A stretch of 64,000 nucleotides of DNA, taken from the NCBI RefSeq assembly GCF_030936135.1, contig NC_082595.1, forward strand, positions 105,193,334 through 105,257,333, written 5' to 3'. The notes beneath the pieces were generated by a model. The model saw only the letters and a list, made by a program, of their open reading frames with translations, was not told the origin of the DNA and made no database searches. Positions 52,255 to 63,501 of the stretch are shown piece by piece. The stretch is from Gavia stellata (lineage: Eukaryota > Chordata > Aves > Gaviiformes > Gaviidae). The stretch's first letter is position 1, and each line of letters starts with the position of its first letter. Both the position numbers and the translations under genes were made by a program.

Positions 52255-52480
52255 ATAGGGCAGAGTAACAAGAGGTCCAGGGTGGATATCTATGAGAGAA
52301 ACTGAAGGAGCAGAAAAGAAGACTAAAGGGAGACATAATGGACATAACAGTTTTCAAGTATTTAACAGACAGCTGCAAAAGACAAAGGACATAAACTGAA
52401 TAGTCAAAATATCTGCTTTGGGGCAGGAAAATGGACCTTCCAGTCCACTAGCATAAAGCTTTATGTCAAACTAATGTACT
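52255..52480 (+). mobile_element. Ancient CR1-type fragment
   Basis: 'gaagactaaagggagacata' (52318-52337) with 'acagttttcaagtatttaac' (52347-52366) corresponds to the 'gagactaaggggagacataa...' stretch of old CR1 3' ends, + orientation. Limits are approximate. Confidence 0.5.
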
Positions 52481-54919
52481 TGCACTGCTGTGAAAGTGCT
52501 AAGAAGTAAAAATCAGTCTCCTGACTAGTCACACAGTTTGTTGTGTACCATAAATAACATGCAAAACCAAAATAACTTCATGTGTATTAAAAATGAGATA
52601 GCCTTTTGAGAGTCTTTCTGTTTTCAAATTCATTTGGGTAAAACAATGATGTTGTAAATAAGGATTTTTGATATGACAATGTTTCTTTGGAATAATCTTT
52701 CCAAGGACATTTTCAGGCATACCTCTTCAGAACAAATAATACCTTCTTTTAAATTACACATCCTTGTACCTGTGGTTAGTCCAGAACCAAGCTAATATAC
52801 AAATCACCAGATCACATCACATATTTAACAATATCATGTGAGAGAGATTGTTCAAATCTTAGTCTTTCTAGTAGGCACCTGGAGTTCCCTTTTACTTGTG
52901 CCACCGTATATAGACACCTTTTCTCCTTCTTCTCTGTAAATCTTTCTGTGGCAGTAAACAATTTGGTCCTAGATACTCCTATCTCCTACTGTTGCATTTT
53001 GTATTTTCCTTTCATGTAATTAATCTGCACAAGCACTACTTTCATCTTTGCTACTTCTTAGGTTTATCCTGCATTTCAGGTACACTGTTATCATGCAGTT
53101 TTCTTTTATGCTTTTAACAGGTACAAGTGTTTTGAGATAACTCTGTATCAGTGATGATCAGTGTAGCTACATTTTGTGTTGATAACAATATCCTTGATAT
53201 CTAAATAAAATGTTAATAAGGAAAGGTAGACATGGAAACGGAGATGACAGCTGTATACAAGTTGCATGAGCATAAGAATATTTACAAACTGAGCGTGAAA
53301 TCGTGACTTGTTTGAAGTTCAAGGGAAATTTTGACAGTAATTTGCAGTGGAGCCAGTATTTTGACTTATACTTTTTTTTACTTACTTGACTTATTTTTAG
53401 GTGAACTAAGTTCCTGAGGGAAGGATAACAAGGGAAACAATTAGCATCATACTTACAAATCAAATTGTGACTAGTTTGTTAATTGTTGGTTATGCTATCT
53501 GTGGCAGGTAAGATGTAAAGAAATGCAATCAGCCTTATTGTAAAATACACTGAAGTGTTAAACTTAAAAAGAAATTTATTGATAATTACAGAGACACAGA
53601 ATTCTCTGACAGATAAAAGGTATGAGATATGATAGCAATGGGCATGTTACTAATTCATTGGTGTGACTTAAGAATCATGATGCCTTCTCCACTGTGCTGG
53701 CACAACCGTGCAGCTGAGCTGTAGGTTGAATTGAGAAACTGGTCCACTTTAAAAGTGTTTTGGTAGGTCTTTTTAGCCATATAAATTCTTGGGTCCATAC
53801 ATTTCCATCCAGTGACTGCAGGATGAATGAACAGGGGTTCAATGGAGAATGAGAAGGCCTTTCACCAGTATTGCTTTGGAAAACTTCACCTCAGCATCCC
53901 ACAGCTAAATTTCAATAGGACACCAGAGCTCTTCTTACATGGCAAAAGTTTGGGTTTTGATTGCTGAAGTTAGTACATTATTGTGAATTTTGTACTAATT
54001 TTTAAAATAATGTTCGTGGACTGTTTCTTTGTTTACTGCCTTTTATATTTTTGAAATGTATTAAGTATGTTTGATTTGAAGGAAATGACTGTTGCCTCTA
54101 AACTGAACTAATGGTTTGCATTTGTCTGGAATTTTGGTTCATTTTTGTCTGTCGTATTACACTGTGGTGTTCAGATGTACTGCTCTGCTGGCTGCGTACT
54201 CCCTTGTCTGTTAAGATATCATGGTGCCTGCTGACAAGTGGGGTGGATCCTTGCCAAAGGACAGAGGTTGTCGAGTACTAATGGTTTTCACTGGCAAGTC
54301 TATGTAACACTGCAAATGTCATCTCCTGTGCAGGAAGTCTTTCTGTGCCAGTACTGAACTTTAGCACCACATGCCTCTAAACATTTGATCACACCTGGCT
54401 GTTCACACATATGTGTCAAATAATAGTGGAGGAAACGGGAGCATAAAGTTCAAGGACGGTATTGGCTCGCTGCGAGCAGAGGCTGAATTGCACTCAGCGC
54501 TTTGGAAACTCATATGAGAGGTACCCAAATGTCATTAGCTGGGAGATAATGGCAGTCCTCTACTTGTCTATTAGATAATAGCACCAGCAGGGAAGTACTG
54601 AATCTCAGCAAAGTGAGTTTGCATTTAACATAAAGATTGTGGAATTGCCTCAGTCCGTTAGAAAAATGAAGCCATAATATTGACTGATTAACATATACAT
54701 AAACATATAAAATGACTATTAACATATAAAACAGTAATGCATAAAGTTAATTTCTGTTGTGTGGGACAACAGAAAATAAAGTCATACTTTCAGGTGTGAA
54801 ATTGCATAACCTCTGGGATTTACCTCACCTGACTTCACATGCTTAAAAGTTAGGTCAGATGAGTTCAGGTCTAAAGGACTGAACTGTTTCATAATTGCAG
54901 TCTGTTGCTGTATGTTGTT
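52481..54919. other. Putative intronic DNA, nothing recognised
   Basis: AT-rich, with no exon, RNA gene or transposon that I can support. Confidence 0.5.
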
Positions 54920-55060
54920 TTTTTAAGAAAAAGTTAGATAAACATCTGTCAGGAGTTACTTAAGAATAATTGGCACTGCCTTGGGTTAGAGAGAAGGACT
55001 CTTCAGCTACATATTGGATGGGGAGAATGGTCCAATGCTTGTCGCTTTCTGTTAAGATAG
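54920..55060 (+). mobile_element. Ancient CR1 3'-end fragment
   Basis: 'gttagataaacatctgtcag' (54933-54952) followed by a degraded 'cactgccttgggttagagag' (54974-54993) matches the conserved end part of old CR1 elements. Short and diverged. Confidence 0.4.
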
Positions 55061-55339
55061 GAAAACCTGGAAATAAAAATGGCTAAAAATATGTTCATTG
55101 TCTAAGCTGACAAAACAGAAAAAAATGAGAATCAGGGGAAAGGAAGTTAGGCTTGGTGATACTATTTATACTATTTCAGTGGTTACAAATATATTAAAGG
55201 GAATTGATACTTCAGATTTTTCACATGAGTATAGATAATACTATTCTGGAGTACTAGAGGAGAAAAGAGAAGAACTAGTTGAGGGTTATGCAGAGCCTAA
55301 TTTATACACTGCCTGCAGTGATCTTTCACTTTTTAACAG

Positions 55340-56051
55340 TTATGAAGAATATCAAAGTAATATTTCATTGTGCAAAGTCGGCATCATAGATTGGCCAGCA
55401 GCATTTCAGCTGACGTTGATTTTGTTGCATTTAATTTTTATATTGTTTTATTATTGTTCTCACAAAATTGTTTTCAAAATCAAAAAAGAAAAAGCCTTTC
55501 TGGCATATAGAACTGCTGCTGTTAGCATTTTCTCAAGAAGTGGGTCAATACAAGAAACCATGAAGAGTGAAGCAGACTGCTGCATTCTTAGCAACAGAGT
55601 TACGGAAAATGTAAGGTAAGTTTTAACTTTACTTTGAAGCAGATTGTACTTTTAAGTAAGGATATACCAACTCCTAAAATTATACTAGAATACATATAAA
55701 TGTGCGGGATAAAGATGCAGAGTAATTAAAATGGAAATTTAGGCTTTCTGGTATGTTGTTTATTCCCCACAGGGGAAGTGTTTTGGGTGAGCTGGTACAC
55801 CATTTAGTCTTCTGAGCACCACTGGTATGGCATACTGAGTGTAGTCATTCTGCTTTGACTTCTAATTTAAACTCCTAGTCTTCCTAGCTTTCCTCTGTTT
55901 TAATTACAGAAGACAGACTCCCCTACAGGGTGACTCTGGACAGGGACCTCGCACCAGTAGTCTCATTATTCTTCCAGAGGAGCCTGTCCTTTCTGCTGGT
56001 GAAATAAGGAGCCTAAAAGAGGGGGTTAGTGGTTTCATGAAATTCAAGTGA
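55340..56051 (+). CDS. 3' end of an unrecognised membrane-protein gene (two exons)
   Basis: Two exons, 55340-55615 and 55910-56051, read through the junction in one frame to TGA at 56049-56051. Acceptors 'gatctttcactttttaacag' and 'cctctgttttaattacag' are strong, and donor AAG-GTAAGT is consensus. The joined C-terminal 138 residues have a short N-terminal part with one N-glycosylation sequon (NIS), a hydrophobic segment (FQLTLILLHLIFILFYYC), a basic stop-transfer (HKIVFKIKKEK), then a Ser/Thr- and Glu-rich tail ending SLKEGVSGFMKFK. This would suit a single-span or last-helix membrane protein. No family is recognised. Upstream exons are not established; the CpG island at 47.9 kb is the likely source. 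Chance open frames remain possible. Confidence 0.4.
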
Positions 56052-57133
56052 TCTGAACAACTCCCCTTTTTCTAAACCGATCAATTTTGGCCCTATAAAA
56101 TAGCACTTCTGGAGGATGGTGAATGCTTCTCGATCTATGCTTTTCTCCTTTTCACAGCCTACTGTCTACTCAGCTCATTTAGTACAAATTCTTTCTATCT
56201 TTCTACATGCCCTTATCACTGTTTGTGCAAAAATCTTCAGTACAGCTTGTGCTTAATAGAACAGTCATCTTGTATCTCTCTACTTCACTGATTCTCCATC
56301 TGTTCTCCATCCAAACCGAAGCTGAAAATTTATCCTCTGCTTTGCATAAATCTCTTCAGCACTTCTTCCAGTGCTTTTATTACTTTAAATTTTAACTCTA
56401 CAGCCTTGTGGTAGACACTATATAAGATAGTTCTGCACTGCACTGCACTCCTAAATCATTACCTGAAAACAAATATTTCTTCATTCAATTGTTTTCCATT
56501 ATTAAGTGCATGTATATGATTTAAGCACTTATTTTCAAATATGTGTACATAATAGTGTGTTCATAAAGGGGGGGGGGGGCAGTGCTATTCCTTAACATTA
56601 TACAATTTTAATTGATATATAGTATATTTTTCCTAAGCCTTCCTATAAAATTGTAAGCATCCAACAAGATGAACTGGGGTCCGCATTTGTTACCAGACTA
56701 ATTGTGCTGGGTGATGGTAGCAGCTTCAGGCAGATTAGTTCCTACTTAGTTTCAATAACCCTTGAATCGTACAGCAGGGGAAAACAATGTCACCGAAGTA
56801 TAACAAATCCAAAAGTTCATTAAGCATCACAGAACTAAGTTTTTGACTTTTACAGCCAGTTATTCCCTGAAACTAATTGTTTTGTCATCTAAAAGTTTAT
56901 TTGCCTCTTTTTATCTCCACCAAACCAAACTTTGATAGCTGTTCGAAGAAGCTCCTTTCACTTCTGATCTTCTCAACGTTCAGATTGTTTTGTAGAAGAG
57001 TAATACATGAAAAATTAAAATGGTAGCGTGACAGACTGACAATGAAATGTCTAGTTAAAATTATAAGTTCTGAGGCATCTTTGATGCCTAGATACTCGCT
57101 GATCTCTGCTAGTTAAGATTTTCACCTTCTCAG
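56052..57133. other. No gene recognised; contains a G12 tract
   Basis: AT-rich DNA with a run of 12 G at 56568-56579, unusual in this setting. An ATTAAA near 57014 could serve as a poly(A) signal for the transcript ending at 56051. Confidence 0.5.
56568..56579. repeat. G12 homopolymer tract
   Basis: Twelve consecutive G on the + strand inside AT-rich sequence. Such a run is prone to length variation and to sequencing error. Confidence 0.9.
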
Positions 57134-58119
57134 AATTCCCCTTTTGGCTGTTGCAACAGCACTAAGGCATGAAGATGACAAAAGGTGGAACGTGAGTATT
57201 CTCTAGCAACAAGGAAGTCCATATGAATAACTTATATAATGAACTCAAAGAAACGATACGGTACAAACAAAAGTGTCTTGGTGTGTTATCAACCTTATAG
57301 GTTCAATCCCATTTTTCCTCAAGTTCATAAATTTAGAGTGCAGGACTGTTCCATGTAACGTATTTTTTGTGTTTCATTAGCCTCATTTCAAGTGGACGAA
57401 ACTATAGGACTACCACTTATAGAAGATAATATTTGTGAGAAAAAATGTCTTTTAGTTCTTCCTTTAGTTGAGCCTAAGTAGTCCTCTAAAATATATCCTC
57501 CCATCATTCTAGGTAGTTATAATTAAGTTTTATTTTACTTGTCCATAGCATAAGTATTGTAAATACCAGATACTGTTGTGAGACACAAGGATGTTGTTCA
57601 AGTGTATTTGCAAGATTAGAAATATCTGCTGCTTCAAAATATGCTATGTCATTTAGAAATCTGATAGTGTCTTCTGTGTTACTTATTTGATTTCAATGAT
57701 TTGGGCTGATTTCAGTGAAGGAAAGCACAGCTTAAGCCAAATTTTTAAAGCAGTTGTAATACAAATAGCTTTTTGAACACAATTTTAATGCAGGCAATCC
57801 AATTAACCAAATAACTAAAGTAATAGATGTGTTTAATAGTTAAAAGGTCAGATTTATTTTGTTTTGTTTTTTTTTACAAACAGGAATGCTCCTCGAGGCT
57901 GCTTAAAAAGATCTTTGCAAACAAGGTAGTACAAATATACGCAGCTACATTGCATACCTGTGGTTGTAGGCGATTTGGAATGATGATTCCTTTGTCTCTG
58001 GGAGGATACTTGCATGAGAAGGACATTATTTAATTCAATGAATTGAAACTGTTTCCTTATTTCAGGAATTGAAACTGTTCCTCATGAGATTTGTGGCTGC
58101 ATCACTGGAATGGTACTAA
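57134..58119 (+). CDS. Candidate exon chain, alternative 3' end of the unidentified gene
   Basis: Three splice-bounded open pieces in compatible phases: 57134-57191 (IPLLAVATALRHEDDKRWN, donor gtgagt), 57884-57925 (ECSSRLLKKIFANK, acceptor with a long T tract, donor gtagta) and 58066-58119 (ELKLFLMRFVAASLEWY then TAA). The first begins one base into a codon, so it could follow the exon ending at 55615 in place of the one at 55910. The pieces are short and unrecognised, and the evidence is only splice sites plus phase. Confidence 0.27.
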
Positions 58120-59497
58120 TGCCAAACTTCCAAACCCATTAAGTGCCTTAAGACCATAGATCTACCTTCTCGATCCAGCTTTGGTATGGGGTGAAGTATT
58201 GTAACTGAATTTTAGCGTATCTGTGCCCTATAAACAGGCTTGCCGTGGCTCCCAGGCAGGGAAAAAAGACTTTCCAGGAGTATTAACAAGACCCAAAACA
58301 CACAGTATGAAAAATAAGTCTTAATAGTAGCTTAAATAAGTCTCATCCCTTTTATGTTTACACGAATGTACAGGGTGAAGCAGGCATGCCTTTCCATGGT
58401 TCCTGCTGGGGCCTGTCCAGCAGTACAAAATGCTAGGCCTCACAGATGTGGCTACTCATTACACTTTACCCATCTCTTTGCATTTAAAGGAAGAAAAGTT
58501 AGAGAGTTCTTCCCTTATGCCTGTTTCTGTCACGATAATCATGGTAGTTTAATTTTCATGAATCTCTGCCTGCTTCTCATATGTATCTGTATTGCCTCTT
58601 GTCTTTGAGGGTGAGGTTCATCTGACTAAATGTAAATGTTTGTACTTAAACTAGTCACCCTAGCTTGCTTTTGCAGTCAGTGGAAAGGAATAGGCACTTA
58701 TTTACTTGCTTAGAAGGATGGTTCACCTCAATCAGTTTTAGAAATCTATGTTAGGGCATGAGTAATCTGCTGTAGAAGTGCTTTTCTTTTTTTGACTGAT
58801 AATACAGGAGTCTAGATGACAACTTCAGTGTAGACACCTGCATTTAGCCAAATGAAATTTACGTTCAATGTCTTTGATCCTTAATTTACCTTGCAAGGCT
58901 TTTTCTTTTTCTTCCATGTGCATGTGTAAGTCTACATGCCATGTAAGACACTGACAGGAGACAGTGATGCAGCCTTTTAAGTAATTGAACATTTTCATAT
59001 AAAATCTCTGAAAACGTTGCAGGTTTCCATGGGATCCAACTGGAAAAGCAAAGAGAGCCTGAAGCAGGTTTTTTTTTTTCCAGTTTTCCTTAATGAATAT
59101 AAATGCTCTTTAGTTGTATTTTCTTCAGCTTTTTTGTGGACTGTACACATGTATTAGCTAGATTTGTTGTTACTGCATGATTTTTAGCATAATATTTTTT
59201 CTCCAAGAACATCCTGACCACAATTAAAGTAGAGGTTAGTCTCTCTGCTCCAGTCCACTGGCAGCCATTAATAACAACAGGTGTGGTAAACTTCACTCTA
59301 GGTCTCATCCTTCAGAAGAAATCATGAGGGTCCAGCCAACCCTAGGATTTAGCTATAGAGTAACCATGCCACAGATTTTTCAGTTAAAATACATTGAAAG
59401 TAGTGAAGACAGCTTTCTAGTCACTCAGTTTCTGACACTGCAGAGTGTCTCTGTATTGTGTTAAAAAAGAAGGTCATTAGCATTCTTTGTTCAGAAA
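58120..59497. other. Tail-to-tail spacer before the WDCP-like gene
   Basis: AT-rich sequence that should contain the 3' UTR of the WDCP-like gene (- strand) and perhaps that of the + strand candidate. No canonical AATAAA is obvious within 500 bp of the WDCP-like stop on the - strand. Confidence 0.5.
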
Positions 59498-59664
59498 TTA
59501 TGTCACTCTGCTTGGTGGTCGCATTGGAATGCTTTTTTTGTAGGAGTGACCTCCACAGACTTCTGAACTGTCAGTTCCATCCCTTATGATTATCTCTTGT
59601 GTTGCTTTGAATATTAATGGCACAAAGCCGTCCTTGTCTGCAGTGAGTACAATCCAAGAAGAGC
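59498..59664 (-). CDS. WDCP-like last exon
   Basis: Acceptor 'cttaatttttgtag'. It encodes [31 protein letters not shown] and a tail ending [12 protein letters not shown] (TAA at 59500-59498). Confidence 0.86.
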
Positions 59665-62600
59665 CTACAAAAATTAAGCAAAAAAAGAAAATGAGTGTAC
59701 TGCTCTGGTTATGTAAAATGTACAAGCACGTTTTTAAAAGTCAGCCAGCACAGGAGCAGAGCAGGCTTTCTTTTTGTGCACTAAAGCCTTATTACGCTAA
59801 TGACATTAAGGTCTGACAATCCATGCTAAACACACCTTTGTGTAAATGCGAAGGGGGGCTGAATGAAACGTCTTGAAAGGTTTGAGGCATTTTGTCCCCT
59901 ATTTAAATTAAGGTGAAAAACAAGGTGCATCTTTGCTAGTGCTGATAAACTGTAAGTATCTCCATTTTCTGAAAACTCAGCCAGCCTTTCCATACTGACT
60001 TTTGTTCTAGTGACATCTACTTCTGCTTATCCTTTTTGCTCATCTGCTCTACCCAAATGATGAAGAGATCATAAAAACTGAAAAAGTTGGCAAAGAAAAT
60101 GATTGTGCTGTTATTTGTTCTAGAAGGAAGTAGGGGTTTCCATCTCCTTTGCTGTCAAGCCAAGATTGTTCAGTATGTTTTCAAATTCAAATAGCAAATG
60201 GAAGGAATTTACACTTTGAGGATGATTTACAAAAGATACCATGATTTACAAAAGATGGTTTACAACAGCTGATAGAATAAAATTTCCTGTCCTTTAGTTA
60301 TTTATCGAATCTTCTCATAAAGAGAATGAACAAAATGTGAACGACATTTTTAATCCTTTTTTTCTGGAAAAAAAAAAAGAGGCAAGATTAAAAAATGAAG
60401 ACATCAAAATCATTCAGGTTCACTTTCTATATTGCATAGAAGCAGAAAACCCCACCCTTTGTTTTTTACTTTCCTTTGCAAGTCAGCTTGAAAATGAAGC
60501 TGTATGTACTATATATATTTTTCTACTGATTCATCTGTTTCCTTTTGGAGTGGATATTGCCGTTCTTATAGAAAATAGCAAATTCTCTATTTGTCTTTTT
60601 TTCAGTCTGACATTTTATGAAAAAGAAAAAAATCTGTGGCAACTGAAAAGCATTGTGGGAGCCCTTGTATCACACATTTTTCTTAGAGCATATGATACTG
60701 TCATTACTGAGCAGGGGCATTAGCTGGGATCTGAGGTAAAGAAAGCCCTCTTATGTTCTGTTATTGAAATTTTTAATTTTGGGAGGTAAAAATGTGTTTT
60801 GAAAAGGAGTGTGAAAAAAGGAAGTGTAGAATAAAATCCAGGAGAACCATGTTTAATTGTTGTCAGTCACAACAAAGCATGTTCCAGGACAGGTCAAATC
60901 TCCCCTCCTTATACTATTACCAAAGCAGTATTCCAGGCTGCTACTCTTATTGCATGTTGTCATGTCACCTGTTACATCATAAGAAGATTGTCATTCCAAA
61001 CCATGAATCTTTAATCTTCTACTATTAATACTTTCTTTCTAATTCTTGACAGACTTCAGATTCTGTAAGCAGTGGGCCTGAAAGGGGAAATTCTGCTGTC
61101 TGAATTGATAGTTACATTGTTGGTCAAATTGATAAAGCATACTCTTTTGTCCCACTCTTGGGACTTTTTATTTTCATCCATTGAAATGTTTGAAATTCTC
61201 TGTGTCATTGGTAACACTTGCTTTGAAGCATATCCCACAAAATATTTCAATGGTGGAAATACCTTGTGCAGAATGTAGTACCCTTTTGCTATGCAAAATT
61301 ATTATGATGATGACCCGCCAAAAAGAGAGACTTCTGTGTGCTAATACCAGGGCACTATATGACAGGCTATATTTAGTACAGGTAATGGTATTATAGTCCT
61401 GAGCTTAAAGTGCACATGATGAGGCCAAGTTCATTGCTCATAGAACTCTGATGATCTTAATAGCCTTGCTGTGGGTATGAATTTGGCTTACAGCTTTGAA
61501 CTTCTTTTTCCCAATATATTCCAGTTTAAGTGTTTATTCATAGTAAAAAATGCCAGGCTGTCATTGCGATACAAGCATGCTCTTCATTACGTTCCCTTTG
61601 ATTATACAGAATTAAAGGATGGGAGTGATATTTTTAAACATCACATTTAATATTCATGCCTTGTGGGCAAAGGAAAGATTTAGCAATATAAACCTGTACT
61701 GGTCAGAACTGAATAAAAAGCTACATAACTACTTCTTAATTTTGCAGGATTTTGGTGAGTTTTAGAAAGATTCTTGTTTCCGTTTTTCTTTTTGCTGTCA
61801 AGAAACAGACTCAGTTTCAGAAAAGCCGAGCACCACATTGAACAGAAAGAGGGACATGTTAGGATGATTCTGAGACATTGTCTTTTTGATATCTCTGAAG
61901 TCTAATACAGGAAATTGAGGAGTGGTATTCTGCTAATTAAATATTAAATATTCAACTGTTCTATAGAGCTGAAAATAGGTTTTCTCAGACCCATTAGTTA
62001 TTATTTTCACACTGAATTCTAAACCTCTTTTTTTCATTATGGGCATTTCTTCCCTAAATCAAGAACTGGAAGTACAGGTTAAAAATGGCATCCTCCGTGC
62101 CATGCAAGGGCAGAAGCCTGCTGGAAAATAGCTCAGGCATCTGCAGCAAGTGGTGTTTTTTTCATATATGCCTCCACTGCACTGTACAGTCAAGAGAGAT
62201 TGTTGACAAAGATATGAAACCTGCATATCCTTATTTTCTGGTACAACTCTCAGAAACTGCTGTAAGCCAGGGGAAAACTGAAATGGCCCAATGTGTCTTG
62301 GATAAAGGCAGTTCCCCTGGTCTGTGTTGTATTTGTAGCCTTTTTTTTCATTCTTGTGGTCTCATCAACAACAAGGAGATAAGCAGAATATTAATGGCAG
62401 AATGGTGCATATTTTACATCTCTTTTTCCCACTGTCCTTGGTGCTAGCACCAGTAACATCCCAGGCCTGGTTTTCATCAATAAGTCTATTATACAGCTGT
62501 CTGGTATGTAACGGTCATTATTTAGAAAACTATAGCTTATATTATTGCTTTCCTTTTCTTTTTTATTTCACACAGAGTATACAGATTAAGCCAATGTATC

Positions 62601-63501
62601 TCAGCCGGTCAGGGGCTAAAACAAGGGGGAAGACAGAGAGTAATTTATGGATTTCTCAGTGTGGAAACCATGCAAGGAGATCATAATTACAGACAACTAT
62701 TGTGTAGCATAAGATCATAATATACTTAGACTGTGATGAGAAAAGCCATCAGAAGCATTATAGAGAAATGGCTAAAAAATAACTGTACGTTGCTGAGAAG
62801 CTGGCATACATGAACAGGCAGGGATGAGATAATTCAGAGACCAGACTGGGGCTAGGATTTCCCTAGCTGCTTCTGTCCGTACAAGTTAATCAGTGGTGGG
62901 TGGTAGAAATGTGAGACTGGCAAATTAGAACATTGAGCTTCATTGTTTATCTTACATTAAAATAATCCCAAATGCTATGTGATACATACATATCATATTC
63001 TGAGAATGAATTTTTCTCCAATGTACTCTCTATTGTCAGGTCTGGGACATGCTTGTAAAGGTGGGCAAAGCAAAATGCCAAAAGGTCTCAAGGAAGCATT
63101 TCTGTTTGCAGGTAACACAGCATACTGATTATTTTCTCAGCCTTCCTCTGTAGAGGCATCTAACATATTACTCTGGTAATAGGTAGTCCTGCAGTTACTT
63201 AGCATTCAAGTGATTTCAAGAGACACTCTGCCATGTTTCAGACAAAGGAAGACACATACTTATCAAAAAAAGTTAGCTATCTCAGTTTACTACAGTATGG
63301 GGTAATTATTATACCACAAATGCCTCTTTTACGCTAAAAATCTCAGGCGAAACCAGATACCAGAAATAAAAAGAACATACCATGTTTCATTTCAATAACA
63401 GGCAGATCAAACAGCTGCTGGACTAAATTCAAATGGATCTTGCCATCACAGAGGAGAACATCTTTTGTTTCTTCAGTAACTGCTCCATTTGAAAAACTTT
63501 T
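59498..63501 (-). CDS. Second WDCP-like gene, last two coding exons (5' part outside the window)
   Basis: Exons 63501-63381 (121 bp) and 59664-59498 (167 bp) on the - strand reproduce the structure of the last two WDCP exons at 40.0 and 37.7 kb, with the same phases (0, then 1). Residues align: [20 protein letters not shown] against [20 protein letters not shown], and [20 protein letters not shown] against [20 protein letters not shown]. By hand I count 15 of 27 identities in the first block and 21 of 31 in the second. Acceptors and donors are intact and no stop interrupts the frame, so it appears to be a working paralogue and not a retrocopy. Its tail after QEIIIRD is shorter (about 25 residues) and lacks the repeats of the first copy. 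The main exon should lie right of base 64000. Confidence 0.85.
59665..63380 (-). other. Intron of the WDCP-like gene
   Basis: 3.7 kb of AT-rich intron. Open frames at 60337-60723 and 62085-62447 (+ strand) have no family likeness or clear splice context. Confidence 0.65.
63381..63501 (-). CDS. WDCP-like penultimate exon
   Basis: Acceptor 'gcatgcatttgaag' (weak pyrimidine tract), donor 'gtatgt'. 40 codons plus one base: [20 protein letters not shown] then [20 protein letters not shown]. The donor hexamer and the CATG at the exon end are identical to those of the WDCP exon at 39891. Confidence 0.83.

Noticed and set aside
48000-59497. FKBP1B, expected beside the WDCP promoter from human gene order
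   Set aside because: None of the well-known FKBP1B motifs were seen in any frame. It may lie beyond the second WDCP copy, outside the window.
60337-60723. 128-codon open frame inside the WDCP-like intron
   Set aside because: AT-rich, composition typical of chance frames, no splice borders that fit, no recognised motif.
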